Assembly (NCBI GenBank): GCA_023423475.1
Contig: JAFAFN010000107.1
Span: 1-8,923 of the forward strand
Direction: 5' to 3'
DNA from: Actinomycetes bacterium
GTDB lineage: Bacteria > Actinomycetota > Acidimicrobiia > Acidimicrobiales > Microtrichaceae
DNA length: 8,923 bases
The notes beneath the pieces are model-generated. The model was not told the DNA's origin, ran no database searches, and saw only the letters and a program-made list of their open reading frames with translations. Positions 1-6,199 of this stretch are shown here, piece by piece (position 1 is the first letter of the stretch; every line of letters begins with the position of its first letter). The position numbers and the translations under genes were made by a program.

Positions 1-1881
1 GTCATGGACTGGTTCGGCTATACGCTCGACTTCCCGGGCATCGAGTGGGTCGGGCCGCTGCTCGGCTCGGTCGTGTTCCTCTGGGGTGGCTGGCCGTTCC
101 TCCAGGGTGGATGGCGGGAGATCCGCCATCGCCAGCCCGGGATGATGCTGCTCATCTCGATGGCGATCACGGTCGCCTACGCCGCGTCCATGGCGACGAG
201 CCTCGGCTGGTTCGACCTCGACTTCTGGTGGGAGTTGGCGGCGCTCGTCACGATCATGCTGCTCGGCCACTGGCAGGAGATGAAGGCGATCGGCCAGGCC
301 CGTGGTGCACTCGCCGCGCTCGCGGAGCTGATCCCCGACGACGCCGAGATCGTCGCCGATGACGGGACGGTCCGGACCGTCGCGATCGGCGAGCTGGCGG
401 TCGGCGACGTGGCGCTCGTGCGGTCAGGGGGAAGGGTGCCCGCCGACGGCGAGATCGTCGAGGGCGGCGCCGAGCTCGACGAGTCGATGATCACCGGCGA
501 GTCCCGCCCTGTCACCAGGTCGGCGGGCGACCAGGTCGTCGCGGGCACCGTGTCGACGGACTCCTCGATCCGGGTGCGCGTGACGGCGGTCGGCGACGAC
601 ACCGCCCTGGCCGGCATCCAGCGCATGGTCGCCGATGCTCAGGCATCCAGCAGCAGGGCCCAGGTGCTCGCCGACCGCTTCGCCGCACTCCTCTTCTACG
701 TCGCGACCGCGGCGGCTGCGACGACGTTCATCGTGTGGACCGCCCTGGGCGACATCGATTCGGCCGTGGTGAAGACCGTCACCGTCCTCGTGATCGCGTG
801 CCCGCACGCGCTCGGCCTCGCGATCCCGCTCGTGATCGCCATCTCGACCGCCGTCTCGGCCCGGGCGGGGATCCTCGTGAAGGACCGCCTGGCGCTCGAA
901 CGGATGCGGACCATCGATGCCGTGCTCTTCGACAAGACCGGAACGCTCACCAAGGGGGCCCACGTCGTGACCGGCGTCGCCGCGAGCGCCGGCGCCACCG
1001 AGGCCGAGGTCGTCGGCATCGCGGGCGCAGTCGAGAGCGACAGCGAGCACCCTCTGGCGAAGGCGATCACCGCTCGGGCGATGGCGTCCGGCGATCTGCC
1101 GTCGGCGTCCGGGTTCCGGTCCCGTACGGGGCGGGGCGTCGAGTCGACCGTCGACGGCATCGGCTACTCGATGGGTGGCCCCGCACTCCTCCGCGAGATC
1201 GGCGCAACCGTCCCGCCCGGACTCTCCACCATCGCAGCGGATTGGGCCGAGCGCGGCGCAGCCGTGCTCTACCTGTTCCGTGGCGCCGAGATCATCGGTG
1301 CGTTCGCTCTCGAGGACGAGGTCCGTCCGGAGGCGCGACCAGCGGTCGACGACCTCAAGGCGATGGGCATCCAGGTCGTCATGCTCACCGGTGACGCACA
1401 GCAGGTCGCGGACGCCGTCGGCGCCGAGCTCGGTCTCGATCGGGTCATCGCCGAGGTCCTCCCCGAGGACAAGGACCGAGCGGTCGCCGAGCTCCAGGAG
1501 AGCGGTCTCAGGGTCGCGATGGTCGGCGACGGCGTGAACGATGCGCCCGCCTTGGCTCGCGCAGATGTAGGACTCGCGATCGGAGCGGGCACCGACGTGG
1601 CCATCGAGTCCGCTGGCGTCGTCCTAGCCTCCAGCGATCCGCGGTCGGTGGTCGGCGTCATCCGACTGTCGAGAGCGACCTACCAGAAGATGATCCAGAA
1701 CCTCGCGTGGGCGGCGGGCTACAACGTCGTGGCCATCCCTCTGGCTGCGGGGGTGCTCACGTGGGCGGGCATCGACCTCTCACCCGCGGTCGGTGCCATC
1801 CTCATGAGCCTCTCGACCATCGTCGTGGCGCTCAACGCCCAACTGCTGCGGCGGGTTCGGCTGCAGCCGACCGACAGCTGA
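1..1881 (+). CDS. copB: CopB-type copper-translocating P1B-3 ATPase (5' end outside window)
   Basis: Membrane pump that uses ATP to export copper (Cu, possibly Ag) from the cytoplasm. Numbering from the ATG at 4, it shows the actuator motif TGES (164-167), the membrane metal-site motif CPH (266-268), the phosphorylation motif DKTGT (D310), the HP pair of the nucleotide domain (349-350), TGD (462-464) and the hinge GDGVNDAP (508-515). The last two helices carry NLAWAAGYN (566-574) and MSLST (601-605). CPH in place of CPC, together with YN and MSxST, is the established signature of subgroup P1B-3 (CopB), as opposed to P1B-1 (CopA). The frame is open to base 1, and the first visible residues (DWFGYT..., then the GGWPFLQG helix) match the middle of the CopB membrane region. 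The first two helices and any His-rich N-terminus must therefore lie upstream, and the ATG at 4 is unlikely to be the start. It is followed after 24 bases by a small membrane protein gene, probably co-transcribed. The metal is inferred from the subgroup. Confidence 0.93.
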   Translation, partial: VMDWFGYTLDFPGIEWVGPLLGSVVFLWGGWPFLQGGWREIRHRQPGMMLLISMAITVAYAASMATSLGWFDLDFWWELAALVTIMLLGHWQEMKAIGQARGALAALAELIPDDAEIVADDGTVRTVAIGELAVGDVALVRSGGRVPADGEIVEGGAELDESMITGESRPVTRSAGDQVVAGTVSTDSSIRVRVTAVGDDTALAGIQRMVADAQASSSRAQVLADRFAALLFYVATAAAATTFIVWTALGDIDSAVVKTVTVLVIACPHALGLAIPLVIAISTAVSARAGILVKDRLALERMRTIDAVLFDKTGTLTKGAHVVTGVAASAGATEAEVVGIAGAVESDSEHPLAKAITARAMASGDLPSASGFRSRTGRGVESTVDGIGYSMGGPALLREIGATVPPGLSTIAADWAERGAAVLYLFRGAEIIGAFALEDEVRPEARPAVDDLKAMGIQVVMLTGDAQQVADAVGAELGLDRVIAEVLPEDKDRAVAELQESGLRVAMVGDGVNDAPALARADVGLAIGAGTDVAIESAGVVLASSDPRSVVGVIRLSRATYQKMIQNLAWAAGYNVVAIPLAAGVLTWAGIDLSPAVGAILMSLSTIVVALNAQLLRRVRLQPTDS

Positions 1882-1905
1882 GTGCAGGACGAGGAGAACA
1901 GCACC

Positions 1906-2289
1906 ATGCCGACACGTGATTCGCTGAAGGGTCCCGAGCGACTCGGCCGGAGGTCCCTCGAGCTCGACGCCGTCTACTGCGCGGGCGCAGGAGTGATCAC
2001 GGTGCTGGCTCGGCGACGCGTGGGCGAGATCATCGGCGTCGCTCCCTCGCTCGTCGGGACCGCCGGTGTCGCCACGCTCGTCTGGGCCGGCGGTGTGGCG
2101 GCGGCCTCACGGCGACGACGCTGGCGGGGACCCGTCGCGGCGATCGCGGTCGCGAACGTCGTGGCGTCCACGGCGCTGGCGGCTGGCGCGGTCCACGAGG
2201 AGCGTGGCTCGGGTCGGGTGCTCTTGGCCGTGGTCTCGGCGCAGGTCGCGTCGTTCGCCGCCGTGCAGACCTGGGCGCTGAGCCGCTGA
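1906..2289 (+). CDS. small four-helix membrane protein, function unknown
   Basis: A 127-residue protein that I do not recognise functionally. I chose the ATG at 1906 because a purine-rich ribosome site, ACGAGGAG (1889-1896), lies 9 bases before it. The in-frame GTG at 1882, directly after the previous stop, would place that site inside the gene. Four hydrophobic stretches are visible, at about residues 20-36, 38-62, 73-93 and 103-122, separated by Arg-rich loops (LARRR, SRRRRWR), so it should be an integral inner-membrane protein. The ELDAVYCAGAG opening and the LVWAGGVAA helix resemble small uncharacterised LDA-type membrane proteins common in actinobacteria; that likeness is from memory. 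It sits 24 bases behind the copper ATPase on the same strand, so co-transcription is likely, but a role in copper handling is only guilt by association. It has one Cys and no Met- or His-rich metal motif. Confidence 0.8.
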   Translation: MPTRDSLKGPERLGRRSLELDAVYCAGAGVITVLARRRVGEIIGVAPSLVGTAGVATLVWAGGVAAASRRRRWRGPVAAIAVANVVASTALAAGAVHEERGSGRVLLAVVSAQVASFAAVQTWALSR

Positions 2290-2293
2290 GTCC

Positions 2294-2312
2294 GGCCCGC
2301 TGGGGTCGGGCC
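2294..2312. terminator. GC stem-loop between convergent genes, possible terminator
   Basis: GGCCCG (2294-2299) pairs with CGGGCC (2307-2312) across a seven-base loop. It lies just after the stop of the small membrane protein and before the end of the convergent HxlR gene, where a terminator serving either strand would be expected. There is no T-run on either side and the stem is only six pairs, so intrinsic termination is uncertain. Confidence 0.3.
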
Positions 2313-2344
2313 TCGACGCTGCGGCCCGATCAGCCGGCTGCCCC

Positions 2345-2677
2345 TCAAGCGAGCGGCTGGACCCGGTAGATCGACTGGACCAGCTCGATGACTGACGCCG
2401 CCACGGTCCGGCCCGCGTCGGTCAGCGCGTAGTCGACCTGCTGTGCGAGGGGGTCGGGCTGCTCCCGGGCGACGAGACCACCAGCCTGGAGCTGCTTGAG
2501 GGTCTGGGACAGCATCTTGTCGCTGATCCCGTCGATGCGACGACGCAGATCGCTGAAGCGTGCACTGTCGACCTCGGCGAGCCCGGCCAGGACCAGGGTG
2601 CCCCAGCGACTCGTCACCAGGTCGAGGGTCTCGCGGGACGGACACATCGTGGCGAAGACGTCGTAGTCGAGTGCCAT
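2345..2677 (-). CDS. HxlR-family winged-helix repressor, QorR/YodB-like redox sensor
   Basis: A 110-residue HxlR/MarR-like regulator. The family pattern is clear: an N-terminal CPSR motif with Cys12, a helix reading TSRWGTLVLAGL, RFSDLRRRIDGISDKMLSQTLKQL for the helix-turn-helix, and a wing followed by YALTDAGR. HxlR proteins bind DNA as dimers. Cys12 is the only cysteine and sits where the sensing cysteine lies in YodB, HypR and C. glutamicum QorR, which respond to quinones and diamide by thiol oxidation or modification. The ATG has a strong ribosome site, GGAGGT, six bases upstream. It is divergent from a quinone oxidoreductase, the same arrangement as qorR-qor2 in Corynebacterium, so it most likely represses that gene and itself through the palindrome between them. 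Family assignment is firm; quinone sensing is inferred from Cys12 and context. Confidence 0.92.
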   Translation of the reverse strand: MALDYDVFATMCPSRETLDLVTSRWGTLVLAGLAEVDSARFSDLRRRIDGISDKMLSQTLKQLQAGGLVAREQPDPLAQQVDYALTDAGRTVAASVIELVQSIYRVQPLA

Positions 2678-2727
2678 GGCTGCACCTCCGATCCCATGCT
2701 AACCGACGGCAAGCACTTTCTCACAGC

Positions 2728-2752
2728 TAGCACTTTCCCTAGGTAAGTACTA
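2728..2752. promoter_or_regulatory. imperfect 25-base palindrome, candidate HxlR operator
   Basis: In the divergent spacer, the arm TAGCACTTTCC (2728-2738) and the arm GGTAAGTACTA (2742-2752) are inverted repeats matching at 9 of 11 positions around the centre CTA. The left half AGCACTTTC (2729-2737) also occurs as an exact direct copy at 2712-2720, 17 bases away, which may be an extra half-site. Position between an HxlR regulator and its likely target, together with dyad symmetry, supports an operator. I could not identify convincing -35/-10 boxes for either gene, although TAGCAT on the minus strand (2696-2701) could serve as a -10 for the regulator. Confidence 0.55.
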
Positions 2753-2800
2753 ACGTCCGGTGAGTACCCTCGCCCCCCAAGCAGAAGAGAAGGAACCACC

Positions 2801-3649
2801 ATGACCATCGCCGTCACCGCAGCCACCGGCCAACTCGGACAGAAGATCGTCGCCCAGCTCCTCGATCGGGTCCCCGCATCCGAGGTGGTGGCCGTCGTCC
2901 GCAACCCGGAGAAGGCAGCACCGCTCGCCGCCCGGGGTGTCGACGTCCGCGTCGCCGACTACACCGATCGCGCCGCATTGACCGAGGCGTTCGCCGGCGT
3001 CGACAAGGTCGTGCTCATCTCGAGCAACGAGGTCGGCCAGCGCAGCACGCAGCACCGCAACGTGATCGACGCGGCCAAGGACGCCGGCGTCAACTACATC
3101 GCCTACACCAGCCTGCTCGGCGCCGACTCGTCGCCGCTGCAGCTCGCCGCCGAACACGTCGAGACCGAGCAGGCGCTCGAGCAGTCCGGCATCGCGCACA
3201 GCTTCCTGCGCAACGGCTGGTACCACGAGAACCAGGCGTCGGCCATCGATCCCGCACGCGCCACCGGCAGCCTCCTGACCAGTGCCGGCGACGGCCGCGT
3301 GGCGAGCGCGTCGCGCGACGACTTCGCCGAGGCTGCCGCCGTCGTGGTGACCTCGGCGTCACCCGAGACCGTCTACGAGCTCTCTGGCGACGTCGCCTGG
3401 ACCACTGCCGAGCTCGCCGACGCGCTCAGCCAGGCCATCGGTGCCCCGGTCGCGGTCGCCCAGGTCGACGCCGAGCAGCACCGCGCGGCGCTCGCACAGG
3501 CAGGACTCGACGACGGCACCATCGACTTCGTCGTCTCGATCGACCGCGACATCGCCGCCGGCGCGCTGTCCGCGACACCCGGCACGCTCTCGGCCCTGAT
3601 CGGGCGACCGACCACTCCCCTGGTCGACACACTGCGCACGCTCGTCTGA
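2801..3649 (+). CDS. qor2: NAD(P)H:quinone oxidoreductase, QorB/YtfG type (atypical SDR, NmrA-like)
   Basis: A 282-residue cytoplasmic Rossmann-fold enzyme that reduces quinones with NAD(P)H, protecting against redox-cycling electrophiles. The N-terminal dinucleotide motif is TAATGQLG (6-13); the usual GATGxxG has its first Gly replaced by Ala. VVRNPEKA follows the second strand, with R34 placed to contact the NADPH 2'-phosphate. SSNEVGQRSTQHRNVIDAAK, YTSLLGAD, EQSGIAHSFLRNGWYHEN, VYELSGDVAWT and the terminal LIGRPTTPL match E. coli QorB/YtfG segment by segment, and the length is nearly the same (286 in E. coli, from memory). The start is fixed by GAGAAGGA (2787-2794), six bases before the ATG. 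It is divergent from an HxlR repressor and probably induced by quinones or thiol stress through it. This is one of the firmest calls in the window. Confidence 0.93.
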   Translation: MTIAVTAATGQLGQKIVAQLLDRVPASEVVAVVRNPEKAAPLAARGVDVRVADYTDRAALTEAFAGVDKVVLISSNEVGQRSTQHRNVIDAAKDAGVNYIAYTSLLGADSSPLQLAAEHVETEQALEQSGIAHSFLRNGWYHENQASAIDPARATGSLLTSAGDGRVASASRDDFAEAAAVVVTSASPETVYELSGDVAWTTAELADALSQAIGAPVAVAQVDAEQHRAALAQAGLDDGTIDFVVSIDRDIAAGALSATPGTLSALIGRPTTPLVDTLRTLV

Positions 3650-3658
3650 CGCTCGCCG

Positions 3659-3678
3659 GCCGGGGCGACGTCCCCGGC
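3659..3678 (+). terminator. GC-rich hairpin after quinone oxidoreductase
   Basis: GCCGGGG (3659-3665) and CCCCGGC (3672-3678) form a perfect seven-pair GC stem with loop CGACGT, starting ten bases after the stop codon. The position suits a terminator, but no T-run follows, so it could be a pause or RNA-stability element or chance in GC-rich sequence. Confidence 0.35.
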
Positions 3679-3742
3679 GCCGTCGGCGACACCGCCGCTC
3701 GACTCGCCGACACGAGGACGTGCGATTCGCGACACTCGACAC

Positions 3743-4147
3743 ATGACCGACCACCCGACCGACGCCGTGGTGGTGCGCTGGTTCGCTGCCGGTGACGCCG
3801 GGCGGTTCGACGTGTTCGACGACGTGTTGCACCCCGACGTGGTCATACACGCCCCCGCAGGCCTCTCGACCACGGGCGCTGCCGAGGAGCAGCAGGTGTG
3901 GCGCGCCGCGCTCACAGCGATGCCCGACCTCGTGCACGAGGTGCAGGAGGTGCTCGTCGACGGCGATGTCGAGATGGCCCGCGTCGTGGTCACTGGCACG
4001 ATGGTCGGGGCGTTCGGCGGGGTCGACGGCACCGGTCGGAGCTTCCGGATGGACCAAGCCGTGATCGTGCACCTACGCGACGGCAGGATCACCGAGGCGT
4101 GGGAGATCGCGGACGTCGCCGCACTCCGCGAGCAGGTCAGCGACTGA
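3743..4147 (+). CDS. SnoaL-like / NTF2-fold protein (ester cyclase family)
   Basis: A 134-residue protein of the NTF2-like superfamily, closest to the SnoaL-type 'ester cyclase' group. The opening helix VVRWFAAGDAGRFDVFDDVLHPDVVIHAP is the usual start of the cone-shaped fold. It is followed by the helix with WRAALTAMPDLVHEVQEVLVDGDV, the strand MARVVVTGTMVGAFGGVDGTGR, and the final strands FRMDQAVIVHLRDGRITEAWEIAD. The length is typical for a single domain. SnoaL itself closes a ring in polyketide biosynthesis, but most stand-alone homologues have unknown substrates and there is no biosynthetic cluster here, so no reaction is claimed. There is no good ribosome site just before the ATG; the nearest purine run (GAGGA) is over 20 bases away. 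The last 11 bases overlap the end of the convergent TMEM175-like gene. Confidence 0.85.
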   Translation: MTDHPTDAVVVRWFAAGDAGRFDVFDDVLHPDVVIHAPAGLSTTGAAEEQQVWRAALTAMPDLVHEVQEVLVDGDVEMARVVVTGTMVGAFGGVDGTGRSFRMDQAVIVHLRDGRITEAWEIADVAALREQVSD

Positions 4148-4868
4148 TCCTCGCCCGTGCCGCGCCGGCGCCCTTGCGGGCGGACGGGGGCTCGTCGCCG
4201 GCGATGCGGTGCCCGAGTCGCCCGACGATGCCGCCCGTCACCGCCAACAGCAACCACGAGTAGCGGCCCCATGCCGGACTGATGAGCAGAGTGACCGGGA
4301 TCGACAACAGGAACACCACCGGCGTGTCGATCTGGCCGATCAGCTTCCCGCGCAGCTGGTCCCTCGTCGGCGCGCGGCGGTAGAGCCCCTCCCGGTCGGC
4401 CACGACCGCGAGCACCATCGTCGACAACGAGACCAGCGCCACGTTGAGCGCGTAGCCGACGGCGGCGACCTCGCCGCTGGAGGTGTTGTCGACGTCGCCG
4501 AGTCCACCCGTGGTGAACGGCAGGAGCACCACGAAGCCGAGCATGACCAGCCCGAAGCCGACGAATCGGGTGCTCATCGTGTCGAGCGTCGCGACCAGGC
4601 GGTGGTTCGCCCACCAGTACGCGCAGATCACCACGAACGAGATCACGAACGACAGCAGCGAGGACCACTCGGCCTCGATGAACTTGGACCAGTCGCTCCA
4701 GTTCGCCGCTTCGGGTGCCAGGGTGACGACGAGCAACGTCGCAGCGATGGCGAAGGTGGCATCGAAGAACCCTGCGGTTCGCCCGAACTCCACCGAGTCG
4801 CGACCGAAGCGCTTCGGTGCGTGCAGCGGATTGGTCGGCGCAGTCGCCCCGTCTACTTCGTCGGACAT
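4137..4868 (-). CDS. TMEM175/DUF1211-family membrane protein, putative potassium channel
   Basis: A 243-residue integral membrane protein. The first helix carries the family signature as R30-x3-F34-F35-D36 followed by ATFAIAATLLVVTL; the common form is RxxxFSD, so Ser is replaced by Phe. Later family marks are WWANHRL (H89), the LLPF turn (115-118), and three more hydrophobic helices: about 135-160, a segment with PVVFLLSIPVTLLI, and one with YSWLLLAVTGGIVGRLGHRI. The count of about six helices fits a single bacterial TMEM175 unit, which assembles as a tetramer. Bacterial TMEM175 homologues have been shown to be potassium-selective channels; whether this variant conducts is unknown. No Shine-Dalgarno sequence precedes the ATG, and a TAGCAT hexamer ends six bases before it, so the mRNA may be leaderless. 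It is divergent from the esterase lipoprotein and overlaps the convergent SnoaL-like gene by 11 bases. Confidence 0.87.
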   Translation of the reverse strand: MSDEVDGATAPTNPLHAPKRFGRDSVEFGRTAGFFDATFAIAATLLVVTLAPEAANWSDWSKFIEAEWSSLLSFVISFVVICAYWWANHRLVATLDTMSTRFVGFGLVMLGFVVLLPFTTGGLGDVDNTSSGEVAAVGYALNVALVSLSTMVLAVVADREGLYRRAPTRDQLRGKLIGQIDTPVVFLLSIPVTLLISPAWGRYSWLLLAVTGGIVGRLGHRIAGDEPPSARKGAGAARARISR

Positions 4869-4874
4869 GGCCGG

Positions 4875-4880
4875 ATGCTA
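4875..4880 (-). promoter_or_regulatory. possible -10 box giving a leaderless TMEM175-like mRNA
   Basis: On the minus strand TAGCAT (4 of 6 matches to TATAAT, keeping the key first two and last bases) ends six bases before the ATG of the TMEM175-like gene. Transcription would then start at or next to the ATG. No recognisable -35 lies 16-18 bases upstream, so support is thin. Confidence 0.25.
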
Positions 4881-4952
4881 GATGGAGCCGTCTGTGTCGC
4901 AGCGACCTCGGGCTGGCAGGCTGTGCCGGATCGCGCACCGAGGGGGCAGCAC

Positions 4953-6059
4953 GTGGACGGAGTTCGACACCGAGTCAGGTTCGCAGCGGCGGTGATGGCC
5001 GCAACGATCGCCGCCGTCGGCTGCGGCTCCGGTGCGGAGACCTCGAATCGCGATGACGATGCGACGAGGCCGAGCACGCAGCCGTGGGCGACCGAGGCGC
5101 TGGGTCTCACACCGACCGCCGCGCCGGCCACCCTCGGCGAGGACGTCGCGTTCTACCCGGATGTGCGATGCGGCGACGCGGAGCGCAACGTCATCGACGT
5201 CGCGCTACCTGCCGAGCTCGGGACCGACGAGACTGGCATCGACGACCCGTCGATGCCGCTCGTGATCCACCTCCACGGCGGCGGATTCGTCCAGGGCGAC
5301 AAGTCGGGCCTGTGGGAGGACGACGAGTCCAGCGCCGCCGCCGAGCTGTTGACGCAGGGCATCGCGGTCGCGTCGATGAACTACACCCTTCTCGAGCCGA
5401 GCGACCCCGACGGCGTCCTCAAGCCGATGACCGACGCGGCACGCTGCCTGCAGTTCATGCGCTACCACGGTCCGGCGACGTTCGGGATCGACCCGGACCT
5501 GATCGCACTGCGAGGCGGGAGCGCGGGCGCCGGCACCGCGCTGTGGCTCGCCGTCCACGACGACCTCGCCGACCCAGCATCCGACGATCCGATCCTGCGC
5601 CAGTCCACCAAACCTCTGGTGGTCGTCGCTCACGAGACCCAGGCGACCTACGACCTGGTTCGGTGGAGCAGCGACGTGTTCGGCGAGTACGACGAGCTGT
5701 TCGGTGATCGGAACCTGATCGAGCTCGCCGAGGCGTTCGGCCTGAGCCAGCGGCTGCTGTCGTTCTACGGGATCACCGACTCGGCCCTGCTCGACTCCCC
5801 CGAGATCGTCGCCTATCGCAACGATGTCGACCTGCTGTCGCTCATGGACGACGAGGACCCGCCGGCATGGATCTCGAACACCCGGGAGGAGGACACCTTG
5901 CCGGTGTCCGTCGGGCTCCTCTTCCACCATGCTGACCACGCTCGTGCACTCGAGCGCCAAGCGCGCGCCGTCGGCTATGACGCCATCGTCACCGCAGGAC
6001 CGGGCGTGGAGTCGAGCGTGAGCGAGATCGACTTCCTCGTGTCCGCGCTGCTCGGCTGA
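4953..6059 (+). CDS. secreted lipoprotein with alpha/beta-hydrolase (esterase) domain
   Basis: A 368-residue exported lipoprotein. The GTG at 4953 is chosen because AGGGGG (4941-4946) lies six bases upstream and it begins a textbook signal peptide: RHRVR, a hydrophobic AAAVMAATIAA core, and the lipobox A21-V22-G23-C24. The frame stays open far upstream (to 4209), but that part is antisense to the TMEM175-like gene. After Cys24 comes an acidic, Ser/Thr/Pro-rich linker to about residue 50, then the hydrolase. It has the oxyanion-hole motif HGGGF (108-112) and the nucleophile elbow GGSAG with Ser190, typical of the HSL/BD-FAE-like carboxylesterases. GTALWLAVHDDLADPASDDP and the downstream segment resemble a group of marine bacterial esterases (recalled, not searched). 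The catalytic acid and His are unclear: the usual C-terminal His region reads PGVESSVSEIDFL with no His, whereas FHHADH (324-329) lies earlier. Substrate unknown; it probably acts outside the membrane. Confidence 0.87.
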   Translation: MDGVRHRVRFAAAVMAATIAAVGCGSGAETSNRDDDATRPSTQPWATEALGLTPTAAPATLGEDVAFYPDVRCGDAERNVIDVALPAELGTDETGIDDPSMPLVIHLHGGGFVQGDKSGLWEDDESSAAAELLTQGIAVASMNYTLLEPSDPDGVLKPMTDAARCLQFMRYHGPATFGIDPDLIALRGGSAGAGTALWLAVHDDLADPASDDPILRQSTKPLVVVAHETQATYDLVRWSSDVFGEYDELFGDRNLIELAEAFGLSQRLLSFYGITDSALLDSPEIVAYRNDVDLLSLMDDEDPPAWISNTREEDTLPVSVGLLFHHADHARALERQARAVGYDAIVTAGPGVESSVSEIDFLVSALLG

Positions 6060-6199
6060 GCTGACTCCGGGTCGATCGGCGACACACATTCGGCACTGAC
6101 GAGGCACGGTGGCGCTACATCCCCCATCGTGTTCGGCAGCAAGGGTCCCTGGGTGCGGGCGGCTTCGACGCGCAGGGCCGAGATCGACCCTCGGATGCC
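6060..6199. other. convergent intergenic spacer, no gene seen
   Basis: A 140-base gap between the ends of the esterase lipoprotein (+) and the ThrE-like exporter (minus). I see no convincing coding frame. The only structure is a weak five-pair stem, CCGAG (6178-6182) with CTCGG (6190-6194), just downstream of the exporter stop on the minus strand; it lacks a T-run and is too short to call a terminator. Confidence 0.5.

Noticed and set aside
735..1394. Frames in other phases inside the copper ATPase gene
   Set aside because: Arg-rich shadow translations without motifs. The ATPase frame carries all expected P-type motifs in order, so there is no frameshift.
1882..1905. GTG at 1882 as start of the small membrane protein
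   Set aside because: It leaves no room for a ribosome site, while the ATG at 1906 has a well-placed one. Given the GTGA-rich style elsewhere, it cannot be wholly excluded.
3373..4938. A 521-codon minus-strand frame spanning parts of four genes
   Set aside because: It overlaps the quinone oxidoreductase and SnoaL-like genes antisense and the TMEM175-like gene out of frame; the composition is typical of a GC shadow.
4209..4952. In-frame upstream extension of the esterase lipoprotein
   Set aside because: The extension is antisense to the TMEM175-like gene. The GTG at 4953 has a ribosome site and begins a perfect lipoprotein signal peptide.
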